Shown piece by piece: positions 37,628 through 48,993 of a stretch of DNA of 64,000 bases. The position numbers and the translations under genes are program-made. How positions within the stretch are numbered: position 1 is the stretch's first letter; each line of letters starts with the position of its first letter. The notes under the pieces were generated by a model that saw only the letters and a program-made list of their open reading frames with translations, was not told the DNA's origin and made no database searches. The stretch covers positions 239,181,475 to 239,245,474 of the forward strand of contig NC_066579.1 of assembly GCF_024323335.1 (NCBI RefSeq), given 5' to 3'. This stretch comes from Lathyrus oleraceus (lineage: Eukaryota; Streptophyta; Magnoliopsida; Fabales; Fabaceae).

Positions 37628-38655
37628 ATCATGATCCAAGTTTCAAATGGAAAAGTGTTCAACATGAAAGTTGTTCACCTTGATCTCACCTTTCCAAAAA
37701 GTCCACGATCATCTCATTTGGCCAAGAAATCGAGGACTTGAACATGGGTTCTTTTCAAAGGCGCAGATGAAATATTCCTCGATCAACTTAGAGCAAAGCA
37801 TCAGACACAAAATCAAAATAACAATTAGCTCAACGGCAAAATTACAGATGAATTCAAATAAGATCCAAGGCTTGCATTAGATGTAGGCTCAGTTCACAAT
37901 AGCTCAGTCTCGGAATGTTGGCATTGGCCAAGTCCTTTTTGCACATGGAATGTTTCCTAATCCTAAGTCCAAGAGTTCAGATCAAGATCAACAGTCCACA
38001 AAATTTTTTTAGGGTTTTTGTTGTTATTAAGTATTTTAAGGTCCTAAGACCATAAAAAAAATCAAAAGGCACAAACAAATATATACAATCATAAGATATG
38101 GCTCAAATGAGCAAAAGGGAAAATGACATAAACATAAATAATTTAAATGAAATCTAAATGGCAATGAATGATAAATGACTGAAATTTAAATTTCATAAAG
38201 TAAATGACTTGAAAGTAAATCAATATTAACAAGAGTTAGTCAAATGTTAGTCAAGTGTTAGTGGTCTTTTTTTATTGATTAAGTCATTATTTGGAGAATA
38301 CTCAACCATCCATTCACAAGTTAGAATCCTTAAACCAAGACATCTTCCATGATAAGGGCTCCAACTTGGATAATTCATTAAGTGTGCCACTAGCTCTCAT
38401 GAAAGGAAAAAAGGTCAAGTTTCCACACAATACCATGAAGAATGGGAGACTTACAATCTCACTTACTAGAATGTTATGTTATTTAGGGTCAAATTTAGCT
38501 CTATGTTAAGCAATCGTAATTCGACTTATGTAGAAGTCACAACTATCTGAGGTCGGGCAATAAAAATTTAGGTGTTAATGCAAGTTAGAGATTTGGTATG
38601 AAGAACCAAACTCCCAAAGCATACCACACACTAAAAGAAAAGATCAAGAGGGATG
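37628..38655. repeat. Sixth, variant unit of the array
   Basis: Begins like the other units, but the jump from direct to inverted LTR lands ~660 bp further along. The extra segment 37760-38415 is the reverse complement of copy-3 LTR about 42220-42885. It then continues with the usual inverted sequence to 38655. It may be the ancestral, longer unit. Confidence 0.8.
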
Positions 38656-38882
38656 GAAGATATGAACTCTTGGACTTAGGATTAGGCAACATTCCTGTGC
38701 AAAAAGGACTTGGCCAATGCCAACATTCTAAGACTGAGCTATTGTGAGTTGAGCCTTCATCTGATGCAAGCCTTGGATCTTGTTTAAATTCATCTGCAAT
38801 TTTGTCTTTGTGCTAATTGTTATTTTGATCTTGTGTCTGATGCTTTTCTCTAAGTTGATCAAGGAATATTTCATCTGATACA
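37763..38882. repeat. Inverted repeat, ~220-bp arms, ~680-bp loop
   Basis: 37763-37988 is the reverse complement of 38667-38882 at roughly 90% by eye. Both are Ogre LTR. The loop contains the variant unit's inverted LTR. Confidence 0.82.
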
Positions 38883-39812
38883 TGAGAAGACAAAGAAGAC
38901 TGCTAGCTATGGGAATTGCTTGCTTGGATGTGGCTATATTTATTTGATGCCTTGATCTTCATAATGTCTGGATATGGCTAATTGCTCCTTAATTATTGCT
39001 TGATTCAAAGTCCAAAGGGAAATTGGGTTTTCTACATGACATTCTTGTTTGTTGGATTGCATCCCATTGGTAAGATCTTTTCAACTCTTAACTTTTAATT
39101 TTTGTGCTTAGGATAGCCTCTTCATCTCCTCCCACTTCTTAAATTTCAAAATCTCCCCCCCCCCCCCCCCCTTTCAAAAAATTTATTTGCTTGTGATTTC
39201 AAACTTAGACCTTATTTTAAATAGAAACTTTGGCCTTATGCCAATGGATTTTCAAACTCTTTCTTAAATCAAATTTGTAAATAAACTTAATCATATTGAC
39301 TTAAAATTTCAAAAGAAAAAAAGAACTAACAACCCCATTCATATTTTTGGCTCATTGTGACTTTTTCATTTAAAATTTTGGTAAAAGCAATTCACCAACT
39401 TTGAATTTGTTACCACAAACTACGAGGTTTTGATCCCTCATTTTTATGTTGGTATGTAGGCACAAGTTCGAAGTACTTGTCAAACACAAAAATATAATCA
39501 ATGAATTCTTTTCTCATCCCCACACTCTATTTTTCTCAAGCATCTTTTATACCAAAAACACATACACACATAAAAAAAGGGCTCCCTAAGAGTACTTAGG
39601 ACACTTTGGATGCCAACACCTTCCCTCTGTGTAACCAACCCCCTTACCTGAAATCTCTGGCATTTTATTAGTTTTGATTTGAAAAATTCTTATCTTTGGG
39701 TTTTGTTCGTACTTTTCCCTTTTCCTTTGAAAACAATAAAAGCGCGGTGGCGATTTGGTTTTATTGACGTTAAGCTTATTCAAAGCTTGATGGTCATGAA
39801 TTTACTGCTACA
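38660..39812 (+). mobile_element. 3' end of an Ogre LTR (plus strand)
   Basis: Matches the last ~1.15 kb of the copy-3 LTR (42655-43806), including the stretch with GCGGTGGCGA and a terminal GCTACA at 39807-39812. It is followed at once by the interior of another LTR, not by a PBS. Confidence 0.8.
39155..39171 (+). repeat. Poly(C) run, 17 nt
   Basis: Homopolymer in the LTR fragment; the homologous site in the copy-3 LTR (about 43158) has only a few C. Its length may be unreliable in sequencing. Confidence 0.85.
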
Positions 39813-42800
39813 AGATGAAGGCCATCCAAGTTTCATGATCAATTTCAGGATGTCCTCTCCAACTTTGATTCTTTTAGAAACTTCAAATTCAACTTGCAAA
39901 GGCATGTGCCAAGAGGAAACATTATAGGTCATTTTTTGTCATTACCTTTGAACAAGCAATTTTCCTCAACTTCTAAAATGCATACCTCATTCATGACAAA
40001 TCCAAATAAGGTCAAATTTGTGACCAAATTGAAGAGGATTGGAATAGCTACAACTTCTATGAAGGAACTTTTTGCATTTGAAACTCATAGGAAAAGTTAT
40101 TCAAGATGGAAGTAGTGGATATTTGACTTGGTACTTAGAAACTATTCAATTGTGTTTGATTCCCCAAACTTCCACCTCAAAATTCATCATGATCCAAGCT
40201 TCAAATGGAAAAATGTTCAACATGAAAGTTGTTCCCCTTGATCTCAACTTTCCAAAAAGTCCAAAATCACTTCATTTGGACAAGGTTTGAATAACTTGCG
40301 CATGGTTACTCGTCATGGTTCCATTTGGACGAATCTCATGATCACTTCTCAATTACAAATGTATGGCTTCATGTTAGGCTTTCAGTATCATTCATGATTA
40401 CTTTTGTACCTTTTGACATCATATCATGGGCCTATCACACACCCATGCAAGCATGCACACTTGAATTACTATTTTTGGCATTTAAATGGAAGTGTGTGAA
40501 AATCAATTGTCAAGCCTATAAATACATGCCTTGCTGCTCATAATGAAAGAGACCTTGCTCAAGCTTTGCTCCTGCAACCTTCCCACCTCCATTAAAGGAT
40601 AATCTTGAAGGTTTTCATTTGAAAGTCGAATTTCAATTTAACTTCTATTTTGAAGTTGAAACTCTAAGAATCCAAGCCATTTGAGCTCTCATTTCACCTC
40701 CTGCAATCAAGTGGAAGCAAGCCCAAGCCAATTGAGATCCAGATCAAGCTTCCTCACAGCAATTAGAAGGTGAAATTTGTCAAACTTTCTCTCTTTGATT
40801 CTCTCTCAATTCTCCATCATTTCAATTAATTTTTGGTTGGCTGAAGTCCTACCAATGTAGGCAACAAGATTGAGTTGCTTTGAGGTCAAATCGGAGCAAC
40901 TCAGTTCATACTCCTCAATTTTCAATTCCACGTATCTTTCAATATAGTGAGAATTGGAGAATTTTGAAGGAAAATTTGGATTCCTGACATTTTTCTCTTC
41001 AAATTAGTGTATTCACTTTTTATTTTAGTGAAGGTTGATGGTGGACCAGTCCGGTGAGGCCCAACGGAGAAGATGACCGGAGCCCTAGCTCCGGTGGTGC
41101 GTTGGCACCCTCCCAACCTTCTGATTCATTTGAAATGTTTTAATCTTGACCGCTCCTTGTGATTACCATCCCTATGACGCATTAGCTGAGGTGTATGGTG
41201 TGAAACGCACGCTTGGCCATTAGATCTGCCACTTCAATTAATGAGGGAGATCTGATGGCCCTTTGCTTTTTTGTATTTTCTGATTTTTCATTTAATTGTC
41301 TTATTTTGTTTAATTCATAATAAATCCATTTTTAATCCAGAAAATATGGGACTTTCACCAAAAATCTTTAAATATTTTTCTTTTCCATATTCTGAAGTAA
41401 AATTATTTTTGGGATTAATTTTGGTATTTTTCATGAATTAAATGTTTTTATGCATATTTTTAATTGTTTAAAATTACTTTTGACATTTTGAAAATTGTGA
41501 AAAAATTTGTCTAAGGTCCTTTGACCTTGTTTGACCTAGGATAAATCCCTTGGCCATTTATTTAGTGATTTGAAGGTATTTTAGATTTAGACCAAATTAA
41601 AATGTATTTTAATTCATTTTTTAATGTGATTTTTAATTGATTAAATGTTTAAAAATTATGTTGAGCTACTTTTATGGTCTTGTGAAGTTTGACTTTCTGT
41701 TTGGGCCTTGGTCATGATTGATTTAACTTTTGTTGGATCAAAACCATTGGATTTATGGGATTGATGAAATGTACATTTCATCTCCCAAAATGAATGAATG
41801 GTTTTGGTTTGACGAAATTCCTCTCATGATCAATTTGTGTTTCTATCTTCCCCTTCATCTTCATCTTCATCCCTATTTTTTCCCAATCCCCCATTTGACC
41901 AATGAAAACTCTAATGTCTAAAGGCTAATTGATTCATCAATGACCTTGTGTCAGATGAATCAATACAAATATGACTGAGATAGGTCCCACCCATTTTTTT
42001 AGTGTGGTATGTTTTAGGAGTTTGGTTCCTTGTACCAAATCTCTAACATGCATTAACACCTATATTTGTATTGCCCGACCTCAGATAGTTGTGACTTCTA
42101 CATAAGTCCAATTACGATTGCTTAACATAGAACTAAATTTGACCCTCAAGGCATAACATTCTAGTAAGTGAGATTATAAGTCTCCCATTCTTCATGGCAT
42201 TGTGTGGGTACTTGACCTTTTTGCCTTTCATGAGAGCTAGTGGCATACTTCTTGAATTATCCAAGTTGGAGCCCTTCTCGTGGGAGATGTCTTGGTTTAA
42301 GGATTCATACTTGTGAATGAATTGTTAAGTGTTCTCCAAAGAAGGACTTAATCAATTAAAAATTACCTCTAACACCACTAACTTTTGACTAACATTTGAC
42401 TAACTCTTATTCATTATGATTTTACTTTCAAGTCATTTACTTTATGCAATTTATCTTTCAGTCATTTACCATTCATTTCCATTTACATTTTCATATAACT
42501 TGTTTATGTTTCAATCCTTTTCTTTTTGCTCATTTGAGCCATATCTTATGATTGTATGTATTTGTTTATGTGTTTTGATTTTGTTTGTGGTCTTAGGGCC
42601 TTAAAACACCTAATAACAACAAAAACCCTAAAAAACATATGGTGGATTGTTGGATTTGATATGAGCTTTGGACTTAGAATTAGGCAATATCCCATGTGCT
42701 AAAGGACTTGGCCAATGCCTACATTTGAGACTAAGCTACCTTTGAATTGTGCTTTCATCTGATGCAAGACTTGAGAATTTCTTGGATTTATCTGCTACTT

Positions 42801-43806
42801 TGTCTTTGTGCTTAATTGCTATTTTGATCTTGGGTCGGATGTTTTGGTACTAAGTTGATCAAGGAATATTTCATCTGGTACATTGGAAGAGAATAAAGAC
42901 AATAAAGACTGCTAACTATTGGAATGCTTGCTTGGATGTGGCCATCTTTATTTGATGCCTTTATTTTTATGATGTCTAGATATTGATCATTGCTTATTAA
43001 TCATTGCTTGATTAAAGTCCAAAGGAAAATGGGTTTCTATATGACATTCTTGTCTGTTGGATTGCATCTCATTGATCAGATCTTTTTAACTCTTAACTTT
43101 TAAATTTATGCTTAAGATAGCCTTTTCATCTCCTCCCACTTCTTAAATTTCAAATTCCTCCCTCTTTTCAAAAAAAAATCTTTGCTTGTGATTTCAACTT
43201 TAGACATTGTTTAATGATTAGAAACCATGGCCTTATGCCATTGAATTTTCAAATTCTTTCTTAAATCAATTTTGTAAATAAACTTAACCATATTGACTTA
43301 AATTTCAAAAGACAAAAAGAACTAATAACTTCATTCAAATTTTTGGCCCTTTTGCCTTTTCTTATTAAACTTTTGTTAAAAGAAATTCACCAACTTATTT
43401 GAAATTTTTACCATGAACTACGAGGTTTTGATCTCTCATTTTTATGTTGGTACGTAGGCACGAGACCATAGGTCTTGTCAAACACAAAAATATAATCAAT
43501 GGATTCTTTTCTCACCCTCACACTCTATTTTTTTCTCAAACATCTTTTATACCAAAACATATGCACACAAAAAGAACTCCCTAGGAGTACCTAGGACACT
43601 TTGGGTGCTAACACCTTCCCTCTGTGTAACCAACCCCCTTACTTGTAATCTATGGCATTTTATTAGTTTTGATTTGAAAACTTCTTATCTTTGGGTTTTT
43701 TCGTACTTTTCCCTTTTCCTTTGAAGATAATAAAAGCGTGGTGGCGACTCTGGTTTTATTGACGTCAAGTTTATCCATAGCTTGATGGTCATGATTTTAA
43801 GCTACG
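39813..43806 (+). mobile_element. 5' LTR of Ogre copy 3, lacking its first ~0.8 kb
   Basis: Runs from inside the LTR to its end just before the PBS. It has the TATA box at 40517 and the conserved 3' portion shared with 38660-39812 and, more weakly, with the solo LTR. The start TGTAAGACC is missing. 40330-42215 is the part that occurs inverted in each unit of the array. Small frames inside are not conserved. Confidence 0.82.
40517..40524 (+). promoter_or_regulatory. TATA box of the copy-3 LTR
   Basis: TATAAATA in a GC-richer context, at the homologous place in all LTR pieces that span it. Probable start of the genomic transcript ~30 bp downstream. Confidence 0.55.
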
Positions 43807-43815
43807 GAAATTAAG

Positions 43816-43833
43816 TGGCGACTCTGCTAGGGA
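43816..43833 (+). other. Primer binding site of Ogre copy 3
   Basis: TGGCGACTCTGCTAGGGA lies about 10 bp after the LTR end. It is the usual Ogre PBS position and begins with TGG as a tRNA 3' end complement should. I recall the primer as tRNA-Arg but cannot verify this here. Confidence 0.75.
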
Positions 43834-44686
43834 GTAGTCGCCAGTGGGTTTAGCCTACTTTTTATGTGTATATATTTGTATATTTGATGTTTGTATATAT
43901 TGTTTGTGTGATATAATCTGTATGTTGTGCTTGGTGATCTCTGAGTGGTAAGATAAGTTTTAACCCGAACTTGAGTGCAATTAAGATAGGAGGATGGTAT
44001 AGTCATGTTCAACTTGTGTGGTGTAGTCCGTACCAAGTTGGCTTGAGACTCATCTACTCAGTGGAGACCTCTTTGGAGTTACTGATGTCACGCAAGTTAT
44101 TTGTGGATAGGAATTACTTTCTCTGATTTGGGTCTGAGAAGCTGAGGACCGTAGAACACTTAACCAAACTTGGACTATTTAGGATGTAGTGTGGTGACTG
44201 TTCAAGTGTAGACTTGATCATAGTTGTTACGAGATACTACACTCAGACGAGTTTCTCTTAAGAATATTATGGGTTGATGAGACAGTCATCCTAACCTATA
44301 ATATCTTATGGATGGGATTAAGACTCAGGGAACTTCTTAGAACATGATCTACAGATTTTTATCCTTAGTACACTCCTTTGGGATGGTTCTTAACCCGACT
44401 CCATGCTCGTGACTCACAATAAACCCTTTAATTCTTGGTTGATCCGATCAAGTCTTGTCAATATCAATGAAACTTAGGTATTGATAAGGTGAAAATCGTA
44501 ATACACCAAAATGGATGATTGATCTTGATGATGACTTGATCCATCCCTTGACCTTTGTTTGTGTTTGCCTTGTGTGTGATCCCTTGTGTGTGATTGTTGC
44601 ATTCATGCATACATGCGCATCATGACATCCATCATAGAAAATAAATTTCAAGAAACTAAGGACCTATTTGCAAATATTTTCAGACC
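43834..44686 (+). other. 5' leader of Ogre copy 3
   Basis: About 850 bp of noncoding sequence between PBS and ORF1. AT-rich with TA-repeats at 43865-43905; no conserved frame found. Confidence 0.7.
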
Positions 44687-46152
44687 ATGGATTATTGACG
44701 AAGGAACACTAAGAAGTACAGTTTCAGATGTCCTGATTTGAAAGAGCTAAGGAAGTTGCCATCCTTTGTATTAGATCCCTTGGACTTCAAGCAACATCAT
44801 GGGAAGCTCTTATCTGTGTTATCTGCTGATGTGGTTGAAGGACTTCTGAGTGTTTTGGTTCAGTTCTATGACCGTCTTTATCGGTGCTTCACTTTTCCAG
44901 ATTACCAGCTTGTGCCTATGTTAGAAGAGTATGTTCATCTCTTGGGTATACCCGTATTTGACAAGGTAACTTTTAGTGGATTAGAAGAGATTCCCAAATC
45001 TCATGTTATAACTGAAGCTCTTCATCTGAAGAAATTTGAGATTGATGCTCATTTGGTAAAGAAAGGAGGAATTGTTTGTCTGACTTTTGAGTTCCTCATT
45101 GGTAGGGCTACTGTTCTTACTCAAGCTGGTAGCATGGATGCTTTTGAAGCTATATTTGTATTGCTCATCTATGGTTTAGCTTTGTTCCCTAACATTTACG
45201 GTTTTGTTGATGTTAACGCTATTAGAATCTTCTTGATTGGGAATCTTGTTCCTACTTTGTTGGGTGACATGTATTTCTCTTTGCATTTGAGGAATTCTAA
45301 AGGTGATGGAACTATTGTGTGTTGTGTTCCTCTTCTGTACAAGTGGTTTATTTCACACTTGCTTCAGACGCCTGCTTTTTTGGAGAACAAGCAATGTCTA
45401 CAGTGGTCTCAACGACTTATGTCTCTCACTAATGATGATATTGTTTGGTATGATTCTGCATTGAGTAGCTTGGATATTATTGACAGTTATGGTGAGTTCT
45501 CTAATGTGCCTCTCATCGGTACACAAGGAGGAATCAACTACAACCCTGCTTTGGCCCGTCACCAACTTGGGTTCCCCTTGAGAGATAAACCTAATAACAC
45601 TCAGTTAGAAGGTATGTTTTATCAAGAGGGTAAAGATCACCAACACTTGAAGAAAGGGATGATACATGCTTGGCATTATGTGCATAAGAAAGGAAGATCT
45701 GAGCTTGGTCCATGCAACTGCGTAGCTTTGGAAGCTTACACCATTTGAGTGAAGAAGAGAGCTTTGGAGCAAAAGAAGTCGTACGCTTGTGAAAGACCTA
45801 TGTTTGTGGTTGTGGATGAGAAATTGACTCTCCCTAACCAAGATGTAGAGGAGTTGGAAGACTCACTTGCTAAGATGAAGCAAGAAAGAGATATGTGGGA
45901 AGAGAGGTTCCATGCTTTGAATCGAAAGCATAAAGAGTTGCAGCTTGAGTCGAAAGACAAGGATGCACTTATCGAGATTCTTGAAGACCGAGCAGCGAAG
46001 AGACAAAGAGAGACAGAGGGTATATCTTCCTCTAGTATGCCTCAGCCTTCCGGTGATTGGAAGAATATTGTTGATCAACTTGTTCTTGAGAAGGCTCAGA
46101 TGAAGATATCCTTTGAGTCAGAGATTCGAAGCATCCGAAGGAAGTATGCACC
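44687..46152 (+). pseudogene. Ogre ORF1 (copy 3), interrupted by the Athila insertion
   Basis: The most complete ORF1 here, of unknown function. The probable start is the ATG at 44687, but codon 4 is a TGA (44696). A long frame without an ATG then runs to a TGA at 45746 (TGG in copies 1 and 2), and the same frame continues to the insertion at 46152. The N-terminal ~350 residues look globular; the C-terminal ~130 residues are Lys/Glu-rich with heptad character, suggesting coiled coil. The last ~13 codons lie beyond the insertion (59769-59808). Two nonsense changes and an insertion, no frameshift seen. Confidence 0.85.
46148..46152. repeat. Target site duplication GCACC, left
   Basis: Partner of 59764-59768; both flank the TGAT...ATCA ends of the Athila element. 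Confidence 0.93.
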
Positions 46153-47914
46153 TGATCGCTCGACTGTGTGAGTCGAGAATGGGATACAAACTGCAAGTGC
46201 ACAGTTCTATCGCGTAGTTTTAAAAGATATCGATCCCACAGGGACTTATGAATCGATATACCGTTATCTAAGGTTACTACGTAAAGCTAAGGTGAAAAAT
46301 GTTTGATTATTTGGGGAAAAACTAAAGCTAAACTAAGATCTAGATTAAATATTAATAAAACGGATATCGGTATGTAGTTCGTCAAAACTAGGGAATCAAG
46401 TCTTTGTCGGTTTCTTGGTTTTAAAATAAATCGTTTCGGTTAACTTTATTGGTTAAAGGTTTTATCTCAAACTCTCGCTCTGTTGAATAAACCATGATTT
46501 TATATTAATGTAGCTGTCACTTATAATTAAGTCAAAAACCATATTTTGAAAGCAATAAAGTTGCAGAAAATCTTCTTAAGAAAACACTGACCGTTTTAAA
46601 CACCCTTATCTCAAACTCTCGCTCTGTTGACTTAGGTTATATAATTAAATCCAAATGCTTAACTCTCGTCCTCACATTCAATCTTTAAAAATACTTTTTG
46701 GAAAAGGTCAGAATTTAATTAATTCTAAAACTTGCTCTCGCCCTGATCTAGAATTAATGCCTAACTTACACTGTCCAGTTAAAACCTCAAACTCTCGCTC
46801 TATTGATTTTAACTTCTTTATGTCCTTTACTTTTGTAAAAAATCTTGTTAGTAAACCTGTAAGTTGAGACCGTAAAAAGATTGATTTCAATTTTAAGTTT
46901 AAATAGACCGACTCAGTCTTGATCCCTTATTCTGCTTACTTTACATACCGATATCTAGGCGAATTAGCCAGACATGCTAAATAAACAAGAATACATATCA
47001 TGCATAAACAGACTCATTCCAGGCAGATAATATAGATAAATAATAAAACAAAACATTAAATAATGATTAAAGAACCTGAATGCGTAATACAATAGTCTTG
47101 AACACTCCACCACAAGCCGGTAGGATTTGTTCTTCGATTCTTCAATTAAACAATAAATTAAACCAAGGAAATAAAACTAGAATCTAACGTAAGGTTAGAT
47201 CCGATAAAAAGTTGCACAATAGTTTCCGGTGTAGAAACTATTATGCGAAAAATATCTAAATGCTAAAAAGGGAAAGGTAAATTGCAAGGGAAAAAGAATG
47301 TAGAACTTGCAAAAGAAATAAATAAATAAACAATGTTAAGTTGCTGGAAAAGAAAAATAAGCAAAAGCGCAAAAAGAAAGAAAATTGGAAAAGCTTCGGC
47401 AATGTGAGCGTGAAAAAAAACCGAGGAACCCTTTTAGGTTTTTGAAGTAGCTATTTATATTGGTGCTGGTAACTGCTTTTCGTTTCCCAAGGTCTTCAAC
47501 GTGGCTAAATGCACGGCGTGGATATAGGACACAAACTCCTCAACGTCTCTTCAAGTCTTCTGAGGGCGTTACTTGCGCCAAAAAGGTAGTGGAATGGTGT
47601 GACGCTCGTCACACCATGTGTGACGTCCGTCACAAGGCTGTTTTGCGTGACGCTCGTCACGCACCCTGTGACGTCCGTCACAGGCACAGCATTGGTGACT
47701 TGTGCGCTTTGGGCTGGGCTTTGGCATTTGGTTCCTTTTCTCTCCTTTTTCACCTCCTTTTCTTCCATTTTCACTTGTTCTTCAAAATAGACTACCTGCG
47801 ACAAATAGGAAGAAAATACCACGTAATATCTCATAAAATGCAGTAAACCGAAATAAATAGTCATAGAATTTAATGGAATTAAGTCCTAAAATATGATATA
47901 ATTTCGTGTTATCA
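46153..47914 (-). repeat. Athila 3' LTR (left)
   Basis: 1,762 bp with TGAT...ATCA ends. Contains four palindromic TGACG-CGTCA boxes (47596-47684), a TATA box on the minus strand (47452-47459) and three copies of CTCAAACTCTCGCTCT (46466, 46610, 46786). Frames in both directions at 47460-47864 come from the palindromic boxes and are unlikely to be genes. Confidence 0.95.
47452..47684 (-). promoter_or_regulatory. Promoter region of the Athila 3' LTR
   Basis: Same boxes as in the 5' LTR: four TGACG-NN-CGTCA palindromes followed 137-225 bp downstream by TATAAATA (47452-47459, minus strand). In the 3' LTR this would drive transcription out of the element into copy-3 ORF1, antisense to it. Confidence 0.55.
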
Positions 47915-47931
47915 AACTCCCCCATACTTAG
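47915..47931 (-). other. Polypurine tract of the Athila element
   Basis: On the minus strand AAGTATGGGGGAGTT directly precedes the LTR, preceded by a GAGGACAAG-type box ~15 bp upstream. Confidence 0.85.
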
Positions 47932-48907
47932 ATCTTTGCTTGTCCTCAAGCAAAATTCAGTATAGAAATCGTTTTCAAAAATTTAGCCAGGCGAAGTTTC
48001 AAAACACACATCAATTCGTAATAGGTTGCAAGTGGATTTTGTTTAGAAGCAACTTGAGTTTAACCTTGACATCAACAACTACCGTTACAACCTCAGATAA
48101 CCCGACCTTATGCAAACCAGTTCGAGCAATGCCATTATAGCTATCCTAGTTCCTTTACTCTTATTTCACCCGTTTTCATTCTAGCGAAATCACATTAAGC
48201 CCTTTATCTTTTCGCGCACATAGTGGAGTAACCGGTTAGTGATTATGATCCGCTTTTAGCTAGAAGTTCTGGTACATAAGTCGGATAACTTCGTTATTCA
48301 GTCCATTGCAAATTGTGGGGGATCGAACCGTAGTCCGCCCTACCGAGTTCAGTACCAGATACCTACTGAACCAACTCATAATGGATCTTTCATATTGTGT
48401 TTTTGCATGATCTGCAACCTTTAGATTAAATGATCTGGTAAGGATCACCTAATTTAATCAGTGCATTTCCTGATATATTCATATATTTTATGTTACTTTG
48501 GGGGATCATTCACTTATATTCATCGGCTCTCCACGTAGTTTGCTATTAAGATGGTGCTGACTTCTCGTATAAACTACTCGGGGTTACTATAAAACTAAAA
48601 GTTCGAGGAATCGGTATAATAGGTACTTATCCTGATCTAACATGTTGAGGTTCTCATAGCGTTGTTATGGTAATGATTTTTGTCTTGATTTCACTCAAGT
48701 TGTATAAAATAAGCGACCTTTATACTTATTGGGTGTGTTAAATTTTTGTTATGGCTCATGAAAATTTTTGAGGGAATAGATAATAGAAATTTTCACACTC
48801 GGGACTTAACTTAAAATTTTTTTTTTTTGTTTTTTTTTTTTTTTTTGAATGGGAAATAACATTAAAAGGAAAAGTACATACTTGAACAATGGAAATAGGA
48901 AGAACAA
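47932..48907 (-). other. Noncoding stretch between the two PPT motifs
   Basis: About 1 kb without a plausible ORF. It contains a long T-rich homopolymer stretch on the plus strand at about 48818-48846. Confidence 0.6.
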
Positions 48908-48931
48908 GTTTTCCCCCCCATACTTAAATTA
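48908..48931 (-). other. Second PPT-like motif after ORF B
   Basis: Minus strand reads AAGTATGGGGGGGAAAAC, preceded by GGGGACAATG about 20 bp upstream: the same block structure as the terminal PPT at 47915-47950. It lies ~63 bp after the ORF B stop. Confidence 0.7.
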
Positions 48932-48993
48932 AACATTGTCCCCAATGTTTTAAGGAAATGAAATACAATATGGAAAGGAAAAAGAAACTACAA

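Noticed and set aside
14003..44686. A host gene hidden among the LTR pieces
   Set aside because: The noncoding stretches were matched to LTR, UTR or leader sequence of the elements or lacked long frames; no exon-like conserved protein or tRNA was seen.
44738..45748. ORF1 as a captured host gene with its own promoter
   Set aside because: The same ORF is found before gag in all three Ogre copies, so it is a regular part of the element.
47460..47864. Overlapping frames of 128 and 119 codons on both strands of the Athila LTR (also 59309-59713)
   Set aside because: Open on both strands because of the palindromic TGACG boxes; they overlap the promoter, and identity between the LTRs only reflects LTR identity.
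48818..48846. Long T-rich homopolymer run as a possible poly(A) tail of a retroposed copy
   Set aside because: It lies inside the Athila element, has no target site duplication around it, and no cDNA-like sequence adjoins it.
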